Origin: Streptomyces hyaluromycini
GTDB lineage: Bacteria > Actinomycetota > Actinomycetes > Streptomycetales > Streptomycetaceae
Length of the DNA stretch: 64,000 nucleotides
Direction of reading: 5' to 3'
NCBI RefSeq assembly: GCF_002217755.1
Contig: NZ_BCFL01000020.1
Location: 186,001-250,000, forward strand
Positions 1 through 6,796 of this stretch are shown here, in pieces. The notes below the pieces were generated by a model that made no database searches, was not told the origin of the DNA, and saw nothing but the letters and a program-made list of their open reading frames with translations. Made by a program: the position numbers and the translations under genes. Each line of letters starts with the position of its first letter. The stretch's first letter is position 1.

Positions 1-423
1 CCGGTGATGGACGCGGTCATCGAGGTGCTGCACCACGAGACCCCGCTGGCCAACTACGGCATCTACTACGCCCGTCGGCCGGTCTCCTTCCACGGGGCGT
101 GGGTCCGGCCGGCGATCCCGGTGGTGGTCTCCTTCGGCGCCGTGGGGCTGTTCGCCGAGCGGGAGGACACCGGCGGCCGGCGTGCCGCGGACGCCTCGCA
201 CCTGTCGTGGGGCGCCGGTCCGCACGCCTGCCCGGTCCGGCACCACGCGCTGCTCATCGCGACCGAGGCGATCGAGCGGCTCACCCTGTGGCTGCCCGAC
301 CTCGACCCGGTCCTGCCCCGCGAGAAGCTCAGCTGGCGGCCCGGCCCGTTCCACCGCTCGCTGACCTCGCTGCCCGTCCGGTTCAGCCCCCGCTCCCCCG
401 ACCAGCCTGGAGAGTCGTCGTGA
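1..423 (+). CDS. Cytochrome P450, CYP157-like, 5' truncated by window edge
   Basis: This is the C-terminal 140 residues of a P450; the start lies outside the window. The haem-thiolate loop is visible as HLSWGAGPHACP, with the cysteine ligand in GPHAC. The K-helix region reads VIEVLHHETP, so the normally invariant ExxR appears as E-V-L-H. CYP157 members of Streptomyces are known for lacking a normal ExxR, and they usually sit directly before a CYP154 gene in conservon operons, as here. The stop codon overlaps the GTG start of the next P450, so the two are translationally coupled. Conservon identity is inference, because the upstream cvnA-D genes are not in view. Confidence 0.85.
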   Translation, partial: PVMDAVIEVLHHETPLANYGIYYARRPVSFHGAWVRPAIPVVVSFGAVGLFAEREDTGGRRAADASHLSWGAGPHACPVRHHALLIATEAIERLTLWLPDLDPVLPREKLSWRPGPFHRSLTSLPVRFSPRSPDQPGESS

Positions 424-1652
424 CCGTCACCGACCGCATCGCTCTCGACCCGTTCGGCTCCGACATCCCGGCGGAGAGCGCACGGTTACGCGCCCTCGGC
501 CCCGTCGTGCCCGTCGAACTGCCCGGCGGCATACCCGCCTGGGCGCCCACCGGCTACGACGTCCTCAAGGAACTCATCCTCGATCCCCAGGTCAGCAAGG
601 ACCCGCGCAAGCACTGGCGGCTCTGGCCGGAGATCGGCGAACACCCCTCCTGGGGCTGGGTGGTGAGCTGGATCGGCGTGTTCAACATGCTCTCCGCGTA
701 CGGCCCCGACCACACCCGGCTGCGCAAGCTGGTGGCGCCGAGCTTCACGCACCGGCGGACCGAGGCGATGCGGCCGCGGGTCGCGGCGATCGCCGCGGAG
801 CTGCTCGACGCGCTGGCGGCCGCGGGTGCCGACGGTTCGGCGGTGGACCTGCGGGCCGGGCTGGCGCAGCCGCTTCCCATGCGGATGATCTGCGAACTGT
901 TCGGGGTGCCCGACGAGATGCGGGACGACACCGGTGCGCTGATCGCGGCCATCATGGACACCTCCGACCCGACCCCCGAGCACGCGGCGTTCGTGCAGGA
1001 GCGGATCGGCACGGTCCTCGGCGGGCTGATCGCGTACAAGGTGGAGCACCCGGGCGACGACATGACCACGGAGCTGATCCGGGTCCGCGACGAGGACGGC
1101 GACCGGCTCAGCGACGAGGAACTTCTTTACACGCTGCTGCTGGTGATCGGCGCCGGCTTCGAGACCACGGTCAACCTGATCGGCAACGCGGCCGTGGCGC
1201 TGCTGACGGATCCGGCGCAGCTGGCGGCGGTGCGGTCCGGGACGGTCGGCTGGGACGCGGTGATCGACGAGACGCTGCGGGTCCATCCGTCGATCGCCTC
1301 GCTGCCGCTGCGGTTCGCGGTGAACGACCTGAAGGTCGGGGACGTCACCATTCCGGCCGGGGACGCGATCATCACCACGTTCGCGGCGGCGGGCCTCGAC
1401 CCGGCGCACTACGGGCCGGACGCGGCCGTGTTCGACGCCGCCCGGGGCGGCGACGACCATCTGGCGTTCGGGATCGGGGTGCACCGCTGCATCGGCGCGC
1501 CGCTCGCCCGGGCGGAGGCGCTGGCCGCGCTGCCCGCGCTGTTCGAGCGGTTCCCGGGGCTGCGGCTCGCGGTCGGCGAGGACGAGCTGCGGCAGGTGCC
1601 GTCGTTCATCGCGTTCGGCTGGCAGGAGATCCCGGTGCGCCTGGAGGCGTGA
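420..1652 (+). CDS. Cytochrome P450, CYP154-like
   Basis: A 410-residue soluble P450 starting at the GTG that overlaps the preceding stop. All hallmark motifs are present: I-helix AGFETT, K-helix ETLR (ExxR) and the haem loop FGIGVHRCIG. This is the normal partner of the ExxR-deviant P450 upstream. CYP154 enzymes are monooxygenases that need external ferredoxin and ferredoxin reductase, and neither is encoded next to it. The natural substrate cannot be deduced. In conservons such genes follow a sensor kinase, a roadblock protein, a DUF742 protein and a small GTPase, which would lie left of this window. Confidence 0.93.
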   Translation: MTVTDRIALDPFGSDIPAESARLRALGPVVPVELPGGIPAWAPTGYDVLKELILDPQVSKDPRKHWRLWPEIGEHPSWGWVVSWIGVFNMLSAYGPDHTRLRKLVAPSFTHRRTEAMRPRVAAIAAELLDALAAAGADGSAVDLRAGLAQPLPMRMICELFGVPDEMRDDTGALIAAIMDTSDPTPEHAAFVQERIGTVLGGLIAYKVEHPGDDMTTELIRVRDEDGDRLSDEELLYTLLLVIGAGFETTVNLIGNAAVALLTDPAQLAAVRSGTVGWDAVIDETLRVHPSIASLPLRFAVNDLKVGDVTIPAGDAIITTFAAAGLDPAHYGPDAAVFDAARGGDDHLAFGIGVHRCIGAPLARAEALAALPALFERFPGLRLAVGEDELRQVPSFIAFGWQEIPVRLEA

Positions 1653-1681
1653 ACCGGGGGCGAGGCGGGGCGGCCGGGGAT

Positions 1682-1725
1682 CGCGGGGGCGGCGACCGGT
1701 CCCCCGTTCCGGTCGTGCCCCCGCG
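1682..1725. terminator. Putative bidirectional terminator hairpin
   Basis: The arms CGCGGGGGC (1682-1690) and GCCCCCGCG (1717-1725) are perfect complements. The 26-base loop can itself fold through ACCGG/CCGGT. The hairpin lies between the convergent P450 and PucR-type genes, where a shared terminator is expected. There is no U-tract, which is common in Streptomyces. Confidence 0.5.
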
Positions 1726-1794
1726 CAATGTGAACTTACGTCCGGATCCGGTCGTTGGGTATCGCGCCGGTGCCCGTTCGGGGACGCCGAGGAC

Positions 1795-3324
1795 TCACCC
1801 GTGCACAGGTGAGTCCGGTTGGCCCTGATTCGCCGGGAGCAGGACGGGTGCGGTGAGGTCCCCGAGGGCGAGGTGGGCCAGGACGACCTCGTACAGGTCG
1901 GTGCCCGCGGCCAGCAGCTGGCGTTCCAGGACGGGTTCGGCGCCCCGCACGTGTTCGCGGACGGTCTGGGCGTGCATGCCCAGGTCGTGGGCGGCGCGTT
2001 CGGCGTTCCCGTCGGCGGCGATCCAGGCGCGCAGGGTGCCGCGCAGGTCGCGGCCGTCCCGGACCAGCCGGTCCAGGAGGTCGTGCGCCCAGGCCCGCAG
2101 CGCCGGACTCGCCAGCAGGTCGCCCAGCCGGACGCCGGACGGCTCGGGCACCGTACCGGCGAGATCCTCCGTCAGGGCCGCATGGGTGTTCAGGGCCAGA
2201 TGGACGGTGGCGCGCACGGTGAGGTCGGAGAAGTCGGCGCCCAGCAACGCCTCGACCCGGTCCATGCGGGCGCGCACGGTGTTGCGGCTGACGCCGAGGA
2301 CCTTGGCCGCGCTGACGGCGGTGAACTCCAGGCCGAGGCGGGTGGTGGCGAGGAGTTCCGCACGGGTGTGGTGGGGCAGGGTGTCGAGCGGCCGCAGCAC
2401 GGCGGTGGACCAGGCATGCAGCGCGGTGGGGTCCATCAGCCGTTCCGGGTGGGTGCGTTCGGCGTAGACGGCGGCCTGGTCGGGGCGGAAGTGGGCGACG
2501 GCGAGGGCGCTGACGGCCTGGCCGTAGGCGGTGGCCGTCTGGGCCAGGTTCTGCCGGACGCTGCCGCCGAGGAAGGTGCCGGGGCGGCCGTCGACCAGTG
2601 AGCGCAGCCGCTCCGCCGTCGCGGGCGCGGGGCTGAGGACGATGACGTGGCCGTCCATGGCGGGGCAGCGCACGACGAGGGCCTGGCCGCGGGTCATGTC
2701 GAGGCAGTCCTCGGCGAGGCCGTCGCGTTCCGCCGGGTGCCCCTCGACGATGTACACGCAGGCGCTGTCGGTGTCGAGCAGGCCGGGCCACAGGCCGGAG
2801 GCGACGCGGCGGGCGGAGACCGTGTCCTCCACCATCAGGAGTTGCAGGATGGCGAGGCGCAGGTCGGCGGCGGCCCGCCGGAGCCGGTGCCCGGCGGCCC
2901 TCAGCTCCCGCTCGCGCAGCAGGAGTTCGACGACTCCGGCGGTGTGGGTGACGATCTCGGCGGCGCGCCGGTCGAAGGGGGTGTCGCGGGCCACGGCGAG
3001 CAGTCCGGCGGCCGCCGGACGCGGGTCGGAGGCGCGGACGGCGACGAGCCGCAGGTGGCGGTCGCCGTCCTGGACCGCGGCGGCTGAGATCCGCCTGGCG
3101 ATCACGTCGGCCACGAGTCCGGCGTCGAGGGGGATTCCGGTACCGGCGAGCACCGTGCCGTCGGCGTCCTGGAGGCAGACCGTCCCCTGCACCGCGCCGG
3201 CCAGCCAGGCGACGACCCGGCGCGGGTCGCGGGCGCCGGGACGCAGATGGTCGAGGAGCCGCGCGGCCCAGTCGTCGCCGAGGGTTGTCGGGTACGGGGG
3301 GCCCTCGCCTGCTCGGCCTGCCAT
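1795..3324 (-). CDS. PucR-type helix-turn-helix transcriptional regulator
   Basis: A 509-residue cytoplasmic regulator. Residues about 20-130 look like a GAF/PAS-type sensor region. A PucR C-terminal HTH lies at about 335-362 (FTAVSAAKVLGVSRNTVRA, then MDRVEALLG), and a second, weaker HTH-like segment lies at about 438-466 (NAERAAHDLGMHAQTVREHV). PucR proteins typically control neighbouring catabolic or transport genes, but here the gene is convergent with the P450s and divergent from the YciO-type gene across 544 bases, so no target is evident. ATG start at 3324. The second HTH could be a decayed duplication. Confidence 0.82.
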   Translation of the reverse strand: MAGRAGEGPPYPTTLGDDWAARLLDHLRPGARDPRRVVAWLAGAVQGTVCLQDADGTVLAGTGIPLDAGLVADVIARRISAAAVQDGDRHLRLVAVRASDPRPAAAGLLAVARDTPFDRRAAEIVTHTAGVVELLLRERELRAAGHRLRRAAADLRLAILQLLMVEDTVSARRVASGLWPGLLDTDSACVYIVEGHPAERDGLAEDCLDMTRGQALVVRCPAMDGHVIVLSPAPATAERLRSLVDGRPGTFLGGSVRQNLAQTATAYGQAVSALAVAHFRPDQAAVYAERTHPERLMDPTALHAWSTAVLRPLDTLPHHTRAELLATTRLGLEFTAVSAAKVLGVSRNTVRARMDRVEALLGADFSDLTVRATVHLALNTHAALTEDLAGTVPEPSGVRLGDLLASPALRAWAHDLLDRLVRDGRDLRGTLRAWIAADGNAERAAHDLGMHAQTVREHVRGAEPVLERQLLAAGTDLYEVVLAHLALGDLTAPVLLPANQGQPDSPVHG

Positions 3325-3681
3325 CTCGCCCTGCCCCTCGTCCCTCGCGTAAGCCTCGGTCCACGGACGTTACCCGATGGACGAAGCCCGGTCCCGGCCA
3401 CCGGGCACGGCTCCGCCGGCGGCCCTCGGGGGAAGGGCCACCGGCGGAGAAAGCCTCACCCGGGGCCGGGGGGGAGGGCCCCGGGTTGGCTGGTTCTTCG
3501 GATGCCCGGGAATCCACCGGTTATGCGGACCGATTTCCGAATCCGCCGGATCCATGGCCGGCGACGGCCGCGGCACGACCACCCGGTCGGGCCATGACGT
3601 GGCCGGGCCGGGGTCCCGCGCGCATCCCGGTACCGACCGGGTACGGCCCGAGCGGGTCCGGTGAAGTCCGCTGCAGTTCGG

Positions 3682-3702
3682 CAGCGCCCCTTCGGGGCGC
3701 TG
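3682..3702. terminator. 9-bp GC hairpin in intergenic repeat
   Basis: The arms CAGCGCCCC (3682-3690) and GGGGCGCTG (3694-3702) flank a TTC loop. The hairpin is associated with the interspersed repeat that follows and is of unproven function. It could stop transcription in either direction. Confidence 0.5.
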
Positions 3703-3730
3703 GGGGTACCCCCGGCCGAAGGCTGGGGGA

Positions 3731-3774
3731 GGAACTGCGCGACCAGCCACGACGGCGCCGCAGTCGACAGACGG
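3731..3774 (+). repeat. Streptomyces interspersed intergenic repeat, copy 1
   Basis: This segment beginning GGAACTGCGCGACCAGCC and continuing into ACGACGGCGCCGCAGTC recurs almost unchanged near 49630 and 56720. From general knowledge, versions of this element are common between genes in Streptomyces. This copy is preceded by the hairpin at 3682-3702 rather than by the nested inverted repeat seen in copy 3. Confidence 0.75.
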
Positions 3775-3868
3775 CATATCGCGCCGGTTACGGCGGAGCG
3801 CTTGGTGGCCGTCCGGCACGGGCCCGGCCAGGTCGGCCGAGAGTCGCCGTACGGCATAAGCTCGGTGG

Positions 3869-4489
3869 ATGGCGAAGTACTTCGACGTGCACCCCGACAA
3901 CCCGCAGCCGCGCAGCATCTCCCAGATCGCCGACTCGGTGCGGTCGGGGTCGCTCATCGCATACCCGACCGACTCCTGCTACGCGCTGGGCTGCCAGCTC
4001 GGCAGCCGGGACGGCATCGACCGGATCCGCAGCATCCGGCATCTGGACGACCGGCACCACTTCACCCTGATGTGCCGTGACTTCGCGCAGCTCGGCCAGT
4101 TCGTGCGCGTGGACAACGACGTGTTCCGGGCCGTGAAGGCGTCGACGCCCGGCAGCTACACCTTCATCCTCCCGGCGACCCGGGAGGTGCCGCGCAAGCT
4201 GCTGCACCCGAAGAAGAAGACCGTCGGCGTCCGCATCCCCGACCATGTGGTCACCCAGGCGCTGCTGGCGGAGCTGGGCGAGCCGCTGCTGTCCAGCACC
4301 CTGCTGCTGCCGGACGAGGCGGAGCCGCTGACCCAGGGCTGGGAGATCAAGGACCGGCTGGACCACCAGGTGGACGCGGTGGTCGACTCCGGGGAGTGCG
4401 GCACCGAGCCGACCACGGTCATCGACTTCTCCGGCGGCGAGGCGGAGATCGTCCGCCGGGGCGCGGGCGACACCTCCCGCTTCGAGTGA
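3869..4489 (+). CDS. YciO/YrdC/Sua5-family threonylcarbamoyl-AMP synthase-like protein
   Basis: A 206-residue protein covering a single YrdC domain, with an ATG start. The opening SGSLIAYPTDSCYALGCQ matches the family's nucleotide-binding entrance (IxYPTDTxYxLG). KKKTVGVRIPDH and the LLSSTLLLP segment match further core motifs. The length fits the YciO branch, which lacks the C-terminal Sua5 domain. YrdC/Sua5 make threonylcarbamoyl-AMP for tRNA t6A37; the role of the YciO branch is less certain. It stands alone, with a dienelactone-hydrolase-like gene following after 115 bases. Confidence 0.9.
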   Translation: MAKYFDVHPDNPQPRSISQIADSVRSGSLIAYPTDSCYALGCQLGSRDGIDRIRSIRHLDDRHHFTLMCRDFAQLGQFVRVDNDVFRAVKASTPGSYTFILPATREVPRKLLHPKKKTVGVRIPDHVVTQALLAELGEPLLSSTLLLPDEAEPLTQGWEIKDRLDHQVDAVVDSGECGTEPTTVIDFSGGEAEIVRRGAGDTSRFE

Positions 4490-4604
4490 CCATTTCCGGC
4501 TCCCCCGAAGCCGTTCTCCCACCGTAGCGTGCCACGATGATCAGGACATGCCGCGCCGGGTGTCCCGCACCCCGACGCCGACTCCACAGAGAGGCACTTG
4601 CGCC

Positions 4605-5360
4605 ATGACCCCCGTACAGGGAACCGACGTGGACATCACCACCGCGGACGGTGTCGCCGACGCCTACCTGGCCCATCCCGCCGACGGACTCCCCCACCCG
4701 GGCGTGCTCTTCTACCAGGACGCGTACGGAATCCGTCCCCACCTGAAGTCGATGGCGGACCGGCTCGCCGCCGCGGGTTACACAGTGCTGATCCCGAACG
4801 TCTTCTACCGCAGCGGCCGTACACCGGTCGTGGAGCTGCCCGAGTTCATCGACCCGGCCGCGGACCCGACCATCTGGCAGCGCATCATGCCGGTCCTGCA
4901 GTCGTTGACGCCCGAGGGAGTCAAGCGGGACGCCGACGCCTACCTGAACTGGCTGGCCGACAGCCCGCTGGTGACCGACGGACCGGTCGGCATCACCGGT
5001 TACTGCATGGGCGCCCGGCTGGCCGTGGGGACCGCCGCCGTCTTCCCGGAGCGGGTCGCCGCGGCGGCCGGCTTCCACGGCGGCCGACTGGTCACCGACA
5101 CCCCGGACAGCCCGCACCTGACGGTCGGCCCCATCACCGCGGAGCTGTACTTCGGCTTCGCGGACCAGGACCAGTCGATGACCGCGGAGCAGATCCGCAC
5201 CTTCCAGGAGGCACTCGACGCCGCCGGCATCCGCAACACCTGCGAGGTCTACCCGGGTGCCGCGCACGGCTATACGCAGGCCGACACCCCGGCGTACTCC
5301 GCCGAGGCCGCCGAGCGCCACTGGGCCGCGCTGCTCGACCTGCTGAAGCGCACGTTCTGA
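4605..5360 (+). CDS. Dienelactone hydrolase family protein
   Basis: A 251-residue alpha/beta hydrolase. The ATG at 4605 was chosen over an upstream in-frame start because GAGAGG precedes it and homology begins there. The nucleophile elbow is GYCMGA, with cysteine as in true dienelactone hydrolases. The acid is probably the Asp in FGFADQDQ and the histidine is in GAAHGY. The family hydrolyses cyclic esters or lactones of catechol pathways, but many members are uncharacterised esterases and no catechol genes adjoin. It ends just before a perfect 18-bp terminator. Confidence 0.88.
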   Translation: MTPVQGTDVDITTADGVADAYLAHPADGLPHPGVLFYQDAYGIRPHLKSMADRLAAAGYTVLIPNVFYRSGRTPVVELPEFIDPAADPTIWQRIMPVLQSLTPEGVKRDADAYLNWLADSPLVTDGPVGITGYCMGARLAVGTAAVFPERVAAAAGFHGGRLVTDTPDSPHLTVGPITAELYFGFADQDQSMTAEQIRTFQEALDAAGIRNTCEVYPGAAHGYTQADTPAYSAEAAERHWAALLDLLKRTF

Positions 5361-5390
5361 TCCACCGACGTCACCGAACCAGACGTCACC

Positions 5391-5428
5391 GAAAGAAGGG
5401 GCCCGTCGACCGACGGGCCCCTTCTTTC
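5391..5428. terminator. Perfect 18-bp inverted-repeat terminator
   Basis: The arm GAAAGAAGGGGCCCGTCG (5391-5408) is followed by AC and then its exact reverse complement (5411-5428), ending in a T-rich CTTCTTTC. It follows the dienelactone-hydrolase gene by 30 bases and insulates the glucanase promoter. Confidence 0.88.
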
Positions 5429-5438
5429 GTCCTGCGCA

Positions 5439-5468
5439 TTGACATGAACCCGCCCCACCGCCACTCTG
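5439..5468 (+). promoter_or_regulatory. Candidate promoter of the GH64 gene
   Basis: TTGACA at 5439-5444 is an exact -35 consensus. A weak -10-like CACTCT lies 17 bases downstream and runs into the palindrome at 5467-5480. The exact start point is not determinable, but repression by anything bound at 5467-5499 would be mechanically simple. Confidence 0.45.
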
Positions 5469-5480
5469 AGAGCGCTCTCA
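5467..5480. promoter_or_regulatory. LacI-family-type operator palindrome
   Basis: TGAGAGCGCTCTCA is a perfect 14-bp palindrome. It differs at two symmetrical positions from the cellobiose-responsive CebR box TGGGAGCGCTCCCA and fits sugar-responsive LacI-type operators in Streptomyces. It lies 54 bases before the GTG of a beta-1,3-glucanase. Which LacI protein binds it is unknown. Confidence 0.65.
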
Positions 5481-5481
5481 C

Positions 5482-5499
5482 AATTGGTCCGGACCAATT
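5482..5499. promoter_or_regulatory. DasR-like (dre-type) operator palindrome
   Basis: AATTGGTCCGGACCAATT is a perfect 18-bp palindrome whose core TGGTC-NN-GACCA matches the DasR responsive element (consensus ACTGGTCTAGACCACT). It starts two bases after the LacI-type palindrome. DasR is the N-acetylglucosamine-responsive GntR regulator of Streptomyces. Binding is inferred from the motif only. Confidence 0.6.
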
Positions 5500-5534
5500 T
5501 CGGTACCAACCCCGACCCCACACGGAGGTGGAGA

Positions 5535-6734
5535 GTGCGCACAGGAATCGCACGCCGCACGCTGCCCCTGGCGGCCACGGCGGCACTGATCGGCGGGGCG
5601 CTCACACTGGGCACCCCGGCGCCGGCCGGCGCGGCCGTTGCGGACACGATCCCACTGAAGATCACCAACAACTCCGGCCGTACCGACCAGGTGTACGTGT
5701 ACGACCTCGGCACCCAGCTCTCCACGGGACAGCAGGGCTGGGCCGACGCCAACGGCACCTTCCACGCCTGGCCGGCCGGCGGCAACCCGCCGACCCCGGC
5801 GCCGGACGCCTCGATCACGGGCCCGGCGGCGGGCCAGTCGAAGACGATCCGGATCCCGAAGTTCTCCGGCCGGATCTACTTCTCCTACGGCCAGAAGCTG
5901 GACTTCAGACTGACCACCGGCGGCCTGGTGCAGCCCGCGGTGCAGAACCCGACCGACCCCAACCGCAACATCCTCTTCAACTGGTCCGAGTACACGCTGA
6001 ACGACTCGGGTCTGTGGATCAACAGCACCCAGGTGGACATGTTCTCGGTGCCGTACGCGGTCGGAGTGCAGCGCGCCGACGGCAGCACGGCCAGCACCGG
6101 GCACCTCAAGTCGGGTGGCTACAACGGGTTCTTCAGCGCCCTGCGCGGGCAGCCCGGCGGCTGGGCGAACCTGGTCCAGACCCGGTCCGACGGCACCGTG
6201 CTGCGCGCGCTCTCCCCGCTGTACGGCGTGGAGACCGGGGCGCTGCCGTCGACCGTCATGGACGACTACGTCAACCGGGTCTGGTCGAAGTACTCGACGT
6301 CGACCCTGACCGTCACGCCGTTCGCCGACCAGCCGAACACCAAGTACTACGGCCGGGTCTCGGGGAACGTCATGAACTTCACCAACTCCGCCGGGGCGGT
6401 GGTGACGAGCTTCCAGAAGCCGGACGCGAACAGCATCTTCGGCTGCCACAACCTGCTCGACGCGCCCAACGACCTGGTACGCGGACCGATTTCGCGCACC
6501 CTCTGCGCGGGCTTCAACCGGTCGACACTGCTGACCAGCGCCAGCCAGCCGGACACCAACCCGGCCGACTTCTACCTGGACACGGTCACCAACCACTACG
6601 CGCGCAAGATCCACGCGCAGATGGCCGACGGCAAGGCCTACGCCTTCGCCTTCGACGACGTCGGCAACCAGGAGTCGCTGGTCAACGACGGCAGTCCGCA
6701 GCAGGCGTACCTCACGCTGGACCCGCTGAGCTGA
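5535..6734 (+). CDS. Secreted GH64 endo-beta-1,3-glucanase (laminaripentaose-producing type)
   Basis: A 399-residue exported enzyme. The GTG at 5535 is chosen because GGAGGTGGAGA precedes it and a classical signal peptide follows (Arg-rich n-region, LPLAATAALIGG core, cleavage near APAGAA about residue 34). The GH64 catalytic pair is visible as Glu152 in NWSEYT and Asp168 in TQVDMF. Their 16-residue spacing equals that of Glu154/Asp170 in the Streptomyces matensis enzyme. It should cut beta-1,3-glucan of fungal walls or laminarin outside the cell. No carbohydrate-binding module follows the catalytic domain. Two palindromic operators precede it. Confidence 0.95.
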   Translation: MRTGIARRTLPLAATAALIGGALTLGTPAPAGAAVADTIPLKITNNSGRTDQVYVYDLGTQLSTGQQGWADANGTFHAWPAGGNPPTPAPDASITGPAAGQSKTIRIPKFSGRIYFSYGQKLDFRLTTGGLVQPAVQNPTDPNRNILFNWSEYTLNDSGLWINSTQVDMFSVPYAVGVQRADGSTASTGHLKSGGYNGFFSALRGQPGGWANLVQTRSDGTVLRALSPLYGVETGALPSTVMDDYVNRVWSKYSTSTLTVTPFADQPNTKYYGRVSGNVMNFTNSAGAVVTSFQKPDANSIFGCHNLLDAPNDLVRGPISRTLCAGFNRSTLLTSASQPDTNPADFYLDTVTNHYARKIHAQMADGKAYAFAFDDVGNQESLVNDGSPQQAYLTLDPLS

Positions 6735-6740
6735 CCCGCG

Positions 6741-6779
6741 CGGGCGTCCCGCACCCGGCTCGCGGATGCGGGACGCCCG
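6741..6779. terminator. Bidirectional terminator between GH64 and M4 genes
   Basis: The arms CGGGCGTCCCGCA (6741-6753) and TGCGGGACGCCCG (6767-6779) are perfect 13-bp complements with a 13-base loop. They sit between the convergent glucanase and metalloprotease genes. Confidence 0.8.
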
Positions 6780-6796
6780 GCTTCAGCCGCGGTACG

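Larger units (their letters stand above)
3325..3868. other. 544-base intergenic region with hairpin and Streptomyces repeat
   Basis: No convincing gene is seen here; the ORFs crossing it in several frames lack family features. It must hold the divergent promoters of the PucR-type and YciO-type genes. It also contains a strong hairpin at 3682-3702 and, from about 3731, a copy of the interspersed repeat found twice more in this window. Confidence 0.7.

Noticed and set aside
1745..1755. GGATCC-containing sequences elsewhere as further operators
   Set aside because: Copies such as those near 1745 and 3550 lack the TT/AA flanks and the second site at 21 bp, so they are chance occurrences.
5484..5534. 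Earlier ATG-like start for the GH64 gene
   Set aside because: It would place the DasR-type palindrome inside the coding region, lacks a ribosome-binding site and spoils the signal peptide.
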